Shown here in pieces: positions 1 to 8,087 of a stretch of DNA of 64,000 nt. The stretch spans positions 1 through 64,000 of the forward strand of contig NZ_JBHSBI010000012.1 of NCBI RefSeq assembly GCF_042650645.1. Reading direction: 5' to 3'. The notes below the pieces were generated by a model. It was not told where the DNA came from and did no database searches. It saw nothing but the letters and a program-made list of their open reading frames with translations. Source of the stretch: Nonomuraea purpurea (lineage in GTDB: Bacteria; Actinomycetota; Actinomycetes; Streptosporangiales; Streptosporangiaceae). A program made the translations under genes and the position numbers. The first letter of the stretch is position 1. Each line of letters opens with the position of its first letter.

Positions 1-53
1 CGCCGATGGTACTGCACTCGGGAGGGTGTGGGAGAGTAGGTCGCCGCCGGACA
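1..53 (+). rRNA. rrf: 5S rRNA, 3' end (partial)
   Basis: The first 53 bases match the well-conserved 3' part of actinobacterial 5S rRNA, including GGGAGAGTAGG and the closing GCCGCCGGACA. The gene starts before the window, so this is the end of an rrn operon. The exact 3' end (base 52 or 53) is estimated from family likeness. Confidence 0.9.
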
Positions 54-61
54 ATCTTTAA

Positions 62-100
62 AAGAAGGGCCCTCGGCCGTACTGGCTGAGGGCCCTTCTT
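62..100 (+). terminator. Terminator of the rRNA operon
   Basis: A 17-bp stem pairs 62-78 with 84-100 around the loop GTACT; one pair is G-T. The 3' arm ends TTCTT and is followed by ATTTT. It begins about ten bases after the 5S end, where an intrinsic rrn terminator is expected. Confidence 0.9.
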
Positions 101-407
101 ATTTTCCCGAACAGGCGTGACCGCCTCGATCGGCGCGCTGGGCCTCTGCGATCCTTCGCGGAGCGAGCCCAGCCGCCCACCACCGATACATTCCCGTTTT
201 CGGAATGAGACAGTGGCATCGTGAGCAGTCTGGCCGGCCGAACGTGCATTCATGGACCAGTCGACCATCGAGTTGTGCTGGGCTCAGGACGTACTCTGGC
301 TTGCTAGGCTGGTGGAACCGGGCCACCTCCACTGGTGGCCTTCGTCGCGTAAGGCCCGTGGGCGGGCGGCGACCAGCCACGGTGGACCGTCGTTGTGAGT
401 CCGCTGA
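101..407 (+). promoter_or_regulatory. Leader and likely promoter of the repeat-protein gene
   Basis: This 307-base gap holds no convincing gene. An extended -10-like element (TGC then TAGGCT, 302-310) could drive the next gene; no good -35 is seen. A perfect 7-bp hairpin (GGCCACC 321-327 with GGTGGCC 334-340) would lie in the leader. No strong ribosome binding site precedes either candidate GTG start (408 or 432). Confidence 0.35.
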
Positions 408-3299
408 GTGAGCCAACGAAATGGACCAGAAGTGAACAGAGATAACGGATCGGACGGCGGACAGCGCGGGCGCGGCGACCACGAGGACAGGCGCTCCAGC
501 GAGGGTGGCAGGAGCGGCGGGTACGGCTCGCGTGAGCGAGACTCCGGAGGCGGCCGTCCGTTCCGATCCGAGGACAGGTCGCGCTCCTACAACCGTGATG
601 ACAGAGGACCGCGTCGGGACGAGGGATACCGGGATCGAGACGATCGCGGTGGTTCGCGGCGTGACGGTGATGAACGTCGTTCGTTCCGTGATCGGGATGA
701 CCGTGGTCCCCGTCGCGAGGGCGGTTACGGTGAACGGCGTGAGGGTTCGTACGGTGACCGTGGCCCCCGTCGTGAGGGCGGATTCGGTGACCGGGGTCCG
801 CGTCGTGATGGTGGGTTCCGCGATCGGGATGATCGTGGTCCTCGCCGTGATGGTGGATCCTCCTCGCGTCGTGAGGGCGGGTTCAGTGATCGCGGTCCGC
901 GGCGCGAAGGCGGGTTCCGTGATGATCGGGGCGGTCCGCGGCGTGAGGGTGGCGAGCGTCGTCCGTTCCGCGACCGGGATGACCGTGGTCCTCGCCGTGA
1001 GGGTGGTTACGGCGAACGGCGTGAGGGTTCGTACGGTGACCGGGGCCCCCGTCGTGAGGGCGGATTCGGTGACCGTGGCCCCCGTCGTGAGGGCGGATTC
1101 GGTGACCGTGGCCCCCGTCGTGAGGGCGGGTTCGGTGATCGCGGTCCGCGTCGTGATGGTGGGTTCCGCGATCGGGATGATCGGGGTCCTCGCCGTGAGG
1201 GCGGTGACCGGGGCCCCCGTCGTGAGGGCGGATTCGGTGATCGCGGTCCGCGTCGCGAGGGTGGTTACGGTGAACGGCGTGAGGGTTCGTACGGTGACCG
1301 TGGCCCCAGGCGTGAGGGCGGGTTCGGTGACCGTGGCCCCCGTCGTGAGGGCGGGTTCAGTGATCGCGGTCCGCGTCGCGAAGGCGGGTTCCGTGATGAT
1401 CGGGGCGGTCCGCGGCGTGAGGGTGGCGAGCGTCGTCCGTTCCGCGACCGGGATGACCGTGGTCCTCGCCGTGAGGGTGGTCACGGCGAACGGCGTGAGG
1501 GTTCGTACGGTGACCGGGGCCCCCGTCGTGAGGGCGGATTCGGTGATCGCGGTCCGCGTCGCGAGGGTGGTTACGGTGAACGGCGTGAGGGTTCGTACGG
1601 TGACCGTGGCCCCAGGCGCGAGAGCGGCTTCCGTGACGACCGCGGAGGTCCCCGTCGCGAGGGCGAGTACGGCGACCGCGGTCCCCGTCGTGATGGCGGA
1701 TTCCGTGACCGTGGTTCCCGGGATGATCGTCGTGAAGGCTTCCGGGAGGGGCCGCGTCGTGAGGGCGGGTTCCGAGAGGGGCCGCGTCGTGAAGGCGCCG
1801 GATACGGTTCGCGCGGCGAGGGCGGTGGCTACGGTTCGCGCGGCCAGGGCGGTCAGCGGGACTCCCGCCCGTTCTCCAGGGACAGCCGTGAGGAGCAGCC
1901 AGCATCGGGGACCCGCGCCAGGTACGGCAGGCCCGACCAGGAGGCCGAGGCCCCTCAGCGTGAGAAGCTGCCCGAGGTCGCTCCGGACATCACGGTTGAC
2001 GAGCTCGACAAGGAAGTCCTCGAGGAGCTGCGCTCTCTGCCGGGCGACCTCGCGGACCTCGTCGGCCGGCACATGGTGGCCGCCGAGCGGGCACTTGAGG
2101 ACGATGATCCCGATCGGGCGCATGAGCACACGAAGGTGGCTCGCAGGTTCGCGGCTCGCATCGGGGTCGTACGCGAGGCCGCGGGCATCGTCGCCTACCG
2201 CGCGGGGCATTTCTCCGAGGCGCTGAGCGATTTGCGGGCGGCCAGGAGGATGACGGGTTCTGAGGCGTACCTGCCGGTCATGGCCGACTGCGAGCGTGGC
2301 CTCGGCCGTCCGGAGAGAGCGATTGACCTCGTACGTTCGCCTGAGGCCGAACGCCTCGACCGGGCCGGGCGCATCGAGCTGACCATCGTCGAATCCGGCG
2401 CCCGCCGTGATCTCGGTCAGCACGACGCCGCCGTGATCACCCTGCAGCGCCTGCCCGAACTGCGCGACCCGCAGCCGAAGCCCTGGTCGGCGCGGCTGGC
2501 GTTCGCATACGCGGACGCGTTGGCCGATGCCGGACACCAGGAGGCGGCGACCGACTGGTTCGGCCGGGCGATGGCGTTCGACGACGACGGAGAGACGGAC
2601 GCCGCAGAGCGGTACGCCGAGCTGACCGGAGCCGTCATCGAGGACCTGGAGGAGGACTACGAAGAGGAGTCCCTCGACGAGGACCTCCCCGAGAGCCGGC
2701 TGCAAAACTCCAGCAAGACCGAGGCTGGATCGGACGAGGCCGATCTCGAGGATGCCGAGGCCGACGAGGACGAGGCGGACGAGACCGAGGCTCTCGCCGA
2801 GGCCGCAGACCTCCTGGCGGACGAGCCGGTGCAGACGGTGAAGGGCGAGCGGGAGCAGACGAACGTCCTCGACAACACTCAGGACACCGCCGCCGAGCCT
2901 GCCTTCGAATCCGCTGACGCCCAGCGCACCGCTGTCGAGCCCGACTCCGATGGCGTGCATGGTGCTGCCGGAGGCGGCTCTGAGCCTGACTCCGGTGATG
3001 TCCGTGGTGCTGTCGGAGCCGGTTCTGGGGTCGGTTCCGGTGGTGTCCGTGGTGCTGCCGAAGGTGGCTCTGGGGTCGGTTCCGGTGATGTCCGTGGTGC
3101 CGGCGCCGAAGCCGGTCCCGACTCTGGTGACGTTCTGGACGCCGTCGCCGACCAGCCGGCAGCGGCTTCTGAGGCTGTGGCGCAGTCCGACACCCCGAGC
3201 ATCACGCCGGCCTTCATTGAGCCGGACTTCGGTGACAACACTTCGGAAGACGAGCCCAACGAGCGGGCTGAGGGCAGCAAGCCCAAGACCGACAACTGA
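408..3299 (+). CDS. Arg/Gly/Asp-repeat protein with helical-repeat (TPR-like) C-terminal region
   Basis: A 963-residue protein in three parts. Residues about 60-490 are a low-complexity tract of roughly 11-residue units of the type GDRGPRREGGF, mixed with FRDRDDRG and YGERREGS units, so it is very rich in R, G, D and E. Residues about 515-740 form a helical region with TPR-like pairs that resembles actinobacterial TPR proteins. Residues 740-963 are acidic, with a short GSG-V-RGA repeat near 850-910. RGG-like tracts in other proteins bind RNA and promote condensation; that role here is inference. There is no signal peptide or membrane segment, so it is probably cytosolic. It follows an rRNA operon. 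The start is GTG 408; GTG 432 is an alternative. The repeats are in frame (33-nt units), and the antisense and +1 frames stay open only because of them. Confidence 0.75.
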   Translation: MSQRNGPEVNRDNGSDGGQRGRGDHEDRRSSEGGRSGGYGSRERDSGGGRPFRSEDRSRSYNRDDRGPRRDEGYRDRDDRGGSRRDGDERRSFRDRDDRGPRREGGYGERREGSYGDRGPRREGGFGDRGPRRDGGFRDRDDRGPRRDGGSSSRREGGFSDRGPRREGGFRDDRGGPRREGGERRPFRDRDDRGPRREGGYGERREGSYGDRGPRREGGFGDRGPRREGGFGDRGPRREGGFGDRGPRRDGGFRDRDDRGPRREGGDRGPRREGGFGDRGPRREGGYGERREGSYGDRGPRREGGFGDRGPRREGGFSDRGPRREGGFRDDRGGPRREGGERRPFRDRDDRGPRREGGHGERREGSYGDRGPRREGGFGDRGPRREGGYGERREGSYGDRGPRRESGFRDDRGGPRREGEYGDRGPRRDGGFRDRGSRDDRREGFREGPRREGGFREGPRREGAGYGSRGEGGGYGSRGQGGQRDSRPFSRDSREEQPASGTRARYGRPDQEAEAPQREKLPEVAPDITVDELDKEVLEELRSLPGDLADLVGRHMVAAERALEDDDPDRAHEHTKVARRFAARIGVVREAAGIVAYRAGHFSEALSDLRAARRMTGSEAYLPVMADCERGLGRPERAIDLVRSPEAERLDRAGRIELTIVESGARRDLGQHDAAVITLQRLPELRDPQPKPWSARLAFAYADALADAGHQEAATDWFGRAMAFDDDGETDAAERYAELTGAVIEDLEEDYEEESLDEDLPESRLQNSSKTEAGSDEADLEDAEADEDEADETEALAEAADLLADEPVQTVKGEREQTNVLDNTQDTAAEPAFESADAQRTAVEPDSDGVHGAAGGGSEPDSGDVRGAVGAGSGVGSGGVRGAAEGGSGVGSGDVRGAGAEAGPDSGDVLDAVADQPAAASEAVAQSDTPSITPAFIEPDFGDNTSEDEPNERAEGSKPKTDN
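600..1860 (+). repeat. In-frame 33-nt-type repeat tract inside the repeat-protein gene
   Basis: Units of about 33 bases, such as GGTGACCGTGGCCCCCGTCG and its continuation, recur many times and in higher-order blocks. One block of about 250 bases (FRDDRGG to FGDRGP) appears twice, near 910-1130 and 1390-1560. The period is a multiple of three, so unit gain or loss keeps the frame. Such tracts recombine easily and are prone to assembly error. Confidence 0.9.
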
Positions 3300-3302
3300 T
3301 AG

Positions 3303-3344
3303 CGAGCTCCGCCGTACCGTGACAATCCGGTACGGCGGAGCTCG
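3303..3344 (+). terminator. Terminator after the repeat-protein gene
   Basis: A perfect 17-bp stem pairs 3303-3319 with 3328-3344 around an 8-base loop, four bases after the TGA. It is followed by TCTTCGTTCT, a weak T-rich tail typical of actinobacterial terminators. Confidence 0.85.
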
Positions 3345-3947
3345 TCTTCGTTCTGGGGCACGTTCGCCGGAGTCGTAGACCGTCCTTGGCACGGGTACGA
3401 CCCGTCGCACCCACCCGGGTATTCCGTCGCGTAAGAGAAGGCCGACGTATCCCGGCCTGGCTGTCGCTTTGGGTGCCTGTCACGAGAACGTCCGCAGCCT
3501 AATCGCGGCCGTCCCTTCAGAACGCCTGCCGCATTGGAGCGGTCGCCCCATCAAAACCGGCTAGGCCCCGGCCACGGCAGCGTCGACCGCATCAAGTCGC
3601 TCGCTCGTGCCGCGCGTTATCCCGTGGCTCCGCGCGTTCGCCCGCGCTGCCCTCTCTGCCCCGCGTGTTTACCTGCGTTGGGCGTTCGCTCGTGCCCCGC
3701 GTGTTCGCCTGCGCTGCGCGTTTTCTCGTTCTGCGCGTTCGCTCGTGCCCGCGCGTTTGCCTGCGTTGGGCATTCCCTCGTGTCAGGCGTATGCCGCGCC
3801 CAGCGCGTTCGTTCGCTCAGGGTCTGACGCCAGAGGTCGGACGCCGCGAACCCGACGCTACGGGGCCCGACGTCAGAGGGCCTGGCATGGCAGGGCTGAG
3901 GGCAGAGGGCTGATGTCAGGGCGTCACATCAGGGGTGGACTGGGCTT
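3345..3947. other. Gene-free stretch between convergent genes
   Basis: About 600 bases separate the repeat-protein gene from the oppositely oriented MBL gene. I see no ORF with a plausible start, binding site or recognisable product. The middle holds a degenerate tandem repeat (3659-3780, separate entry). The 3800-3920 part has scattered GACG/CAGAG words but no clear structure. Confidence 0.6.
3659..3780. repeat. Degenerate ~36-nt tandem repeat
   Basis: Units of the type CCCCGCGTGTTCGCCTGCG followed by a TTGGGCGTTCGCTCGTG-like half recur at about 3659, 3695 and 3747, with a further half-unit between the second and third. Copies differ by substitutions and small indels and hold no common reading frame, so the repeat is probably non-coding. 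Confidence 0.6.
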
Positions 3948-4877
3948 TCATGGAGAGACGCGGTTGAGCCAATGCAGGATCCCCGCCACGTTCGACGGGG
4001 CCCCACTCAGCAGCTCGAACTGCTCGGCTCGCTCATCACCTTCGGATTTGAGCGCGGAGTAGCGTTCCTTGGTGCGGTCCCTGACCATGGCGACGGCATG
4101 ATCCAGGTCCATCCCCTCAGAATGGGCTTGCCGCGTGAGATCAACCCAGACCCGGAGCTCTTCCGCCGACCGTTCGAGCGTCTCCTGAACCGCCTTTACC
4201 GGCCCGTAGTGGCTGAACAGCAGCCGTTGTGGCCCCAACGCCTCGAACAGCGCGATTGAGTCGAGTGCTGTCTGCAGGTCGAAGTCCGGCGGAGGTGTCG
4301 CGGGACGCAGGTCGCCTGTCTCTGGCAGGTAAACCCCGGCTGCGTCCCCGACGTACAGATCACCCGTGGCGGAGTCGATCAGGCCAACGTGATGTTTCGC
4401 ATGCCCTGGTGAGTAGTGGCTGTTCAGCGTGCGCCCGTTGCCCAGGTCGATGGCTCCGGTATCGCCGAGCGCGACGATGCGTTCCGCCTCAGTGGGGGAC
4501 AGCTCACCGAAAAGTGAGTCAAGCTTGTCACCCCACACCATCCGCGCACTTGCCATCAACCGTGTCGGGTCGGCCAGGTGACGTGCGCCCTTCTCGTGTA
4601 CGACGATCTGCGCTGATGGGAAGAACCTGGCGATGTCCCCCACACCGCCGGCGTGATCGAGGTGAATGTGTGTCACGACGACGGTCGCCAGATCCTCCGG
4701 GCCCACACCGAGCGATGCGAGCGCGTCACGCACTACTGGCGCCGAAGTCGAGGTGCCCGTCTCCACCAGGCATGGTCGATCACCCAAAATCAGATAACCG
4801 GCCGTGATGCCCGAGTATCCAGCCATCTTGGTGTCGATTTCATAGACGTCGCCGCCTAGCGCGGTGATGTTGTCCAC
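3948..4877 (-). CDS. MBL-fold metallo-hydrolase
   Basis: A 309-residue soluble hydrolase of the metallo-beta-lactamase superfamily. The zinc motif THIHLDHAGG lies at residues 69-78 (H70, H72, D74, H75). The later ligands fit H159 in SPGHAKHH, D178 in YVGDAAG, and the His of FSHYGPV near residue 218. The length and helical C-terminal part resemble glyoxalase-II-like members, but the substrate cannot be told from sequence. The GTG start at 4877 has GGAG five bases upstream. It is divergent from the SSB-like gene, with about 110 bases shared between their starts. Family assignment is firm; function is not. Confidence 0.85.
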   Translation of the reverse strand: MDNITALGGDVYEIDTKMAGYSGITAGYLILGDRPCLVETGTSTSAPVVRDALASLGVGPEDLATVVVTHIHLDHAGGVGDIARFFPSAQIVVHEKGARHLADPTRLMASARMVWGDKLDSLFGELSPTEAERIVALGDTGAIDLGNGRTLNSHYSPGHAKHHVGLIDSATGDLYVGDAAGVYLPETGDLRPATPPPDFDLQTALDSIALFEALGPQRLLFSHYGPVKAVQETLERSAEELRVWVDLTRQAHSEGMDLDHAVAMVRDRTKERYSALKSEGDERAEQFELLSGAPSNVAGILHWLNRVSP

Positions 4878-4909
4878 AGGGGCTCCCGAGCGTCCAGCCG
4901 TTATCCCCA

Positions 4910-4920
4910 GAACGGCGTTC
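4910..4920. promoter_or_regulatory. Short palindrome between divergent genes
   Basis: GAACGGCGTTC is a perfect 11-bp inverted repeat in the intergenic region of the MBL and SSB-like genes. It looks like an SOS box, but its spacer is three bases instead of four, so LexA binding is doubtful. It could be an operator for either gene. Confidence 0.25.
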
Positions 4921-4987
4921 CAGCCGATCCGGCCTCCCTCTCATCGTAGAGAGTGATCTCCACCAGAGCACCGATAGGAGGACGACA

Positions 4988-5386
4988 GTGGACCGAAACG
5001 AGGTCTTGCTGGTGGGGCGGTTGTCAGGAACGGTTGAGGAATTCGACCTGCCGAGCGGCGACACCGCGACGAAGTGGCGCATCATCGTCCGCCGCCGTCA
5101 GCACAGACGCGGCGCCACCATGACCGACAGCATCCCGTGCGTCACCTTCGACCCGGAGACGGCCGCCATGGTCCGCATCCTCAAGCCCCGCGAGTACATG
5201 GAGGTGACAGGAGCGTTCCGCTGCCGCGTCTTCGGCCCTTCAGCGGCCAAGATCTGGAGGTACGAGGTGGAGGTGAGCAGCGCCAAACCATTCAACGAAT
5301 CCGAGCCCTCCACCCCCGACACCCCCGCCCGGCCTCTCGCCACCCTGGTCCCCCGCCAGGTGGCGTACTTGGAGCCCGCATGCTGA
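4988..5386 (+). CDS. Single-stranded DNA-binding (SSB-like) OB-fold protein
   Basis: A 132-residue OB-fold protein whose start (DRNEVLLVGRLSG) and strand pattern match SSB proteins: residues 1-35 strands 1-2, 55-105 the remaining barrel. SSBs coat single-stranded DNA in replication and repair. It is shorter than housekeeping SSB (about 160-200 residues) and lacks the acidic DDDIPF-type tail that recruits partner proteins. It is therefore more likely a paralogue than the essential SSB. The GTG start is well supported: AGGAGG lies at 4977-4982, a few bases upstream. No replication genes are adjacent. Confidence 0.7.
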   Translation: MDRNEVLLVGRLSGTVEEFDLPSGDTATKWRIIVRRRQHRRGATMTDSIPCVTFDPETAAMVRILKPREYMEVTGAFRCRVFGPSAAKIWRYEVEVSSAKPFNESEPSTPDTPARPLATLVPRQVAYLEPAC

Positions 5387-5560
5387 TCCCACCCGCCCAC
5401 GCAAGCAATCCAGCGCGGATCCCGCCCGACCGAACACCCCTGCGCTGGCCGTTACCCCACCGCCCGGCCTAAGCGCCCGTCCGCCGCTCGCCATGGAACA
5501 AGAGCTTGCCGGAGAAGACGCCTTCTCCGACCTGCACGAATGGCCCCGGCGAGCGGGTGA

Positions 5561-5595
5561 TTCCCTGTGGGCGAAGCTTCCTCGCCCACAGGGAA
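5561..5595 (+). terminator. Strong hairpin, probable terminator
   Basis: TTCCCTGTGGGCGA (5561-5574) pairs perfectly with 5582-5595 around a 7-base loop. It lies about 175 bases after the SSB-like stop. A smaller 8-bp hairpin precedes it at 5510-5529. There is no T-tract, so termination is inferred from stem strength. Confidence 0.5.
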
Positions 5596-5690
5596 CTCCA
5601 CCAGATGGGGTGGTGCCCGCGGAGCGGCGTGGTCTCGCGCCTGCTTGGCCGCGCCCAGCCCGGTAAGCAATCTGCCGCTGATTGCGTCAA

Positions 5691-5744
5691 CCCACCACTC
5701 GCTGGGGCACCACCGCGGGAGGTGACGTCCTGCTGAGTGGTGGG
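5691..5744. repeat. 10-bp inverted repeat with 34-base spacer
   Basis: CCCACCACTC (5691-5700) is the exact complement of GAGTGGTGGG (5735-5744). The spacer contains CACC and GGTG words that could pair inside it. Its role is unknown. Confidence 0.5.
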
Positions 5745-5802
5745 TCGACGATTTTAGTGGGGCCGGGTTTAGTGGGGCCGCATGCTTGCCGGGCCGTATG
5801 AG

Positions 5803-5981
5803 GCCAAGCGGTTCGAATGCGTCAATCGGTCGGATGATGCCAATCGGGTCGGATGAGACCAAGCGCTTCGAATGACCAAGCGCTTCGAATGACCAAGCGG
5901 GTCGGATGAGACCAAGCGGGTCGGATGAGACCAAGCGGGTCGAGTGGGCCAAGCGGGTCGGATGAGAGCAAGCGGGTTGGG
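5803..5981. repeat. ~19-nt tandem array, about ten units
   Basis: The commonest unit is AAGCGGGTCGGATGAGACC. A 17-nt variant, CCAAGCGCTTCGAATGA, occurs twice in a row near 5858-5892. Mixed 17- and 19-nt periods break any reading frame, so this is a non-coding minisatellite. It lies beyond the 3' end of the minus-strand DUF1015 gene. Confidence 0.75.
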
Positions 5982-6147
5982 AACCGCACTGCTTGACGGG
6001 ACGCCACTGCCGTCCGCGTACAGAAGCGTGTTTTCGTGCGTTTTTGAGATGCGGTGCCATTCCCGAGGATTTGGCCTGCCATCTGGCGAATTGGCGGGCA
6101 TTTTCCGAACCGGGGAGACCGTCGGAGGCCAGGTGCGCGTGGTTGGC

Positions 6148-7968
6148 TCAGTCGATTGCGAATGTGCGGAGGACTAGGCCGGTTCTGGGTTTTGGGCCGA
6201 AGGAGGTGGATTTGCGGGGGACACGTTCGCCGCCTGCGGCTATGGCAAACACGTTCGCTGGCGACAGGGGCTTGAGGATTACGGCGGTGCCGCCGGTCTG
6301 GATGGCCAACTGCGTTGCGGCCTTCGTGTCGTGGTGGACGATGCGTACGGCTTGTTCGTCGTCGCGCATGTTCCACAGCTTTGGAAGCACGAACTCCGTG
6401 AGGATGGAGGTGTTCAGGGAGTTCCAGCGGTCGGAGTGGTCCGTTGGCATGGCTTGGGCGAGCTGTACCGGGTCGGGCTGGGTGAGCAAGTGAGAGCCGC
6501 CTGTTCCGGCGAGCAGGAACGCCGGCTCCTGGGCCTCTTCCAATGCGGCCAGGCCCTGTGCCAGGTCGTCGTAGTCGTCCACGCGCCACGCAGCCCTCGC
6601 CTTGGTTGTTGCTTCGGCTAGGGGGAGGCCGGGGATCACTCGGTGGATGGCCTTGAGGTCGGGCGGGTACGCGGTGGAGTCGACGAGCAGGGCCAGCCCA
6701 AAGTCCCATGGCCCGATCGCGGACGCAGGTGCAGGTGCAGGTGTGGGTGCGGGTGAAGCCGCGGAGGCAGGTGTGGGTGCAGGCGTTGGCGTTGGTGTTG
6801 GGCTTGGTACTTCGGCCTTCGGAGCTATGTGACTTGTTCCGTTTGGCGCCTTTTCGCTTGATGGTTCTGTTGAGCTGCTTCCCTTCTGCGGGCTTGAAGC
6901 TTCTCTTGGGCTGGTTGGTCTCTCGGTGCTTGAAGGCCCTTTCAGGCTGATGGGTTTCTGCGCGTTGGCAGGTTCTTCTGGGGGCGAGGGTTGTTGTGTG
7001 CTGGCGAGTTGGTCTGGAGGTGTTGGTTCCTGCGTGTTGGAGGGTTCTCCTGAGCCGTCGGCAGCCTTTGTGCTGAGGAGTTCGCTTGGGCCGGTGAGCT
7101 TCGGCGTGCTGGGGAGGTTTGCTGGGGTTGTCGGGGCCTTGGAGTTTGAGGGTTCCTTTGAGTCGGAGGGGGGAGGAGCGGGGGGCTGCTGCTCTTGTCG
7201 GTGTGCGGCGCGTTCTTGACGTTGGAGGACGCGGTACGTCGCGTAGCGGTGGTGACCGTCGGCGATCAGTGCTTGGCGCGGATGAAGGTCGGCGTTGATC
7301 GCGGCGATTTCCGTCGTGTCTGTGATCGCCCATATGCGGTGCGTGAGACCGTCTTCCGTCTGGGCGGTTATGAGGGGACGTCGTTTGGCGGCCACCTCGT
7401 TCACCAGGCGAGTGGCCGTGCCGTTGTCGCCGTCGTACAGGAGGAAGATGGGTTCGAGGTTGGCCTGAGTGGTGCTCATGAGGGCGAGGCGGTCGGCGAT
7501 GGGGCCGGGCACGACGTCTTCGTGGGGAAGGATGATGCCCTGGCCTGGGTCGACCAGGCCAACGTCGCCGATCAGGCCGCGTTGCAGGACGTTCGGTCCG
7601 CTCTGTTCGTAGACGTAGAGCGCCGGGACGTCGTCTGGCACGAGCACACCCGAGTCGAGCCAGGCTCGCAGTGTGTCGCGTGCTTTGGTGTAACGGGTTT
7701 CGAGCGGTGTCTCGACCCGTGGGGAGTGTGTCCCAGAGGGGGTTTCTGCGTTCGGTTTCGCGGTGGAGGAGTTGCTCTGGGAGGAGTAGGGAAGGATGAG
7801 GCGGACGACGTTGTTCGGGTGGGAGTCCAGCAGGGCGTCCACGTCGGCATCGGAGATCAGATCGTAGGGTGGGGAGGTCACCTTGGCGGGATCTTCGACA
7901 GTGAAACGTACGCCGCGAAAGGGTCGGAGCACCAACCCATCCGGCACCGGCAGTTCAGGAGTCCCCAT
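6148..7968 (-). CDS. DUF1015 family protein with a low-complexity insertion
   Basis: A 606-residue protein. The N-terminal part (RPFRGVRF at about 15-22, SPPYDLIS at about 32-39) and the signature DGHHRYATY (about 237-245) identify DUF1015. The C-terminal part resumes at GPWDFGLALLVDS. One DUF1015 protein, SbnI, is a free-serine kinase with a ParB-like fold; applying this activity here is inference. Between about 258 and 418 lies a P/S/T/E-rich, probably disordered insertion ending in PTPTPTPAPTPAS repeats. Without it the protein would be near 445 residues, close to the usual family size. Start 7968 is preferred over 7977 because GGGAG then has proper spacing. Confidence 0.8.
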   Translation of the reverse strand: MGTPELPVPDGLVLRPFRGVRFTVEDPAKVTSPPYDLISDADVDALLDSHPNNVVRLILPYSSQSNSSTAKPNAETPSGTHSPRVETPLETRYTKARDTLRAWLDSGVLVPDDVPALYVYEQSGPNVLQRGLIGDVGLVDPGQGIILPHEDVVPGPIADRLALMSTTQANLEPIFLLYDGDNGTATRLVNEVAAKRRPLITAQTEDGLTHRIWAITDTTEIAAINADLHPRQALIADGHHRYATYRVLQRQERAAHRQEQQPPAPPPSDSKEPSNSKAPTTPANLPSTPKLTGPSELLSTKAADGSGEPSNTQEPTPPDQLASTQQPSPPEEPANAQKPISLKGPSSTERPTSPREASSPQKGSSSTEPSSEKAPNGTSHIAPKAEVPSPTPTPTPAPTPASAASPAPTPAPAPASAIGPWDFGLALLVDSTAYPPDLKAIHRVIPGLPLAEATTKARAAWRVDDYDDLAQGLAALEEAQEPAFLLAGTGGSHLLTQPDPVQLAQAMPTDHSDRWNSLNTSILTEFVLPKLWNMRDDEQAVRIVHHDTKAATQLAIQTGGTAVILKPLSPANVFAIAAGGERVPRKSTSFGPKPRTGLVLRTFAID

Positions 7969-8087
7969 ACCGGGCATGCTCCCATAAATGCCCGCTCCTC
8001 CCGGAAGTCACCCCATGGTTGTAGTCGTGCTCGTCCCGTGGCAGGGCGTGGCGTCGTCGCCGTTTAGCTATGAAGGAGTCCTCACGC

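Larger units (their letters stand above)
5387..6147. other. Hairpin- and repeat-rich gene-free stretch
   Basis: About 760 bases without a convincing gene. It contains three inverted repeats (5510-5529, 5561-5595 and 5691-5744), a doubled TTTAGTGGGGCCG near 5753-5780, and the ~19-nt tandem array at 5803-5981. ORFs on either strand across it lack binding sites and follow the repeats, so I treat them as spurious. Confidence 0.55.

Noticed and set aside
700..1660. CRISPR-like look of regularly repeated sequence
   Set aside because: Units are head-to-tail, in frame and coding, with no unique spacers and no cas genes.
505..2226. A +1-frame ORF of 573 codons inside the repeat-protein gene
   Set aside because: It is a second reading of the 33-nt repeats; only the chosen frame continues into a TPR-like domain.
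99..3410. A 1103-codon open frame on the minus strand opposite the repeat protein
   Set aside because: It mirrors the plus-strand repeats and codon bias, spans the terminator and has no family likeness.
4910..4920. SOS box upstream of the SSB-like gene
   Set aside because: GAACGGCGTTC has a three-base spacer, while LexA sites of this type need four.
5803..5981. CRISPR array
   Set aside because: The units directly abut with no spacers and vary in length.
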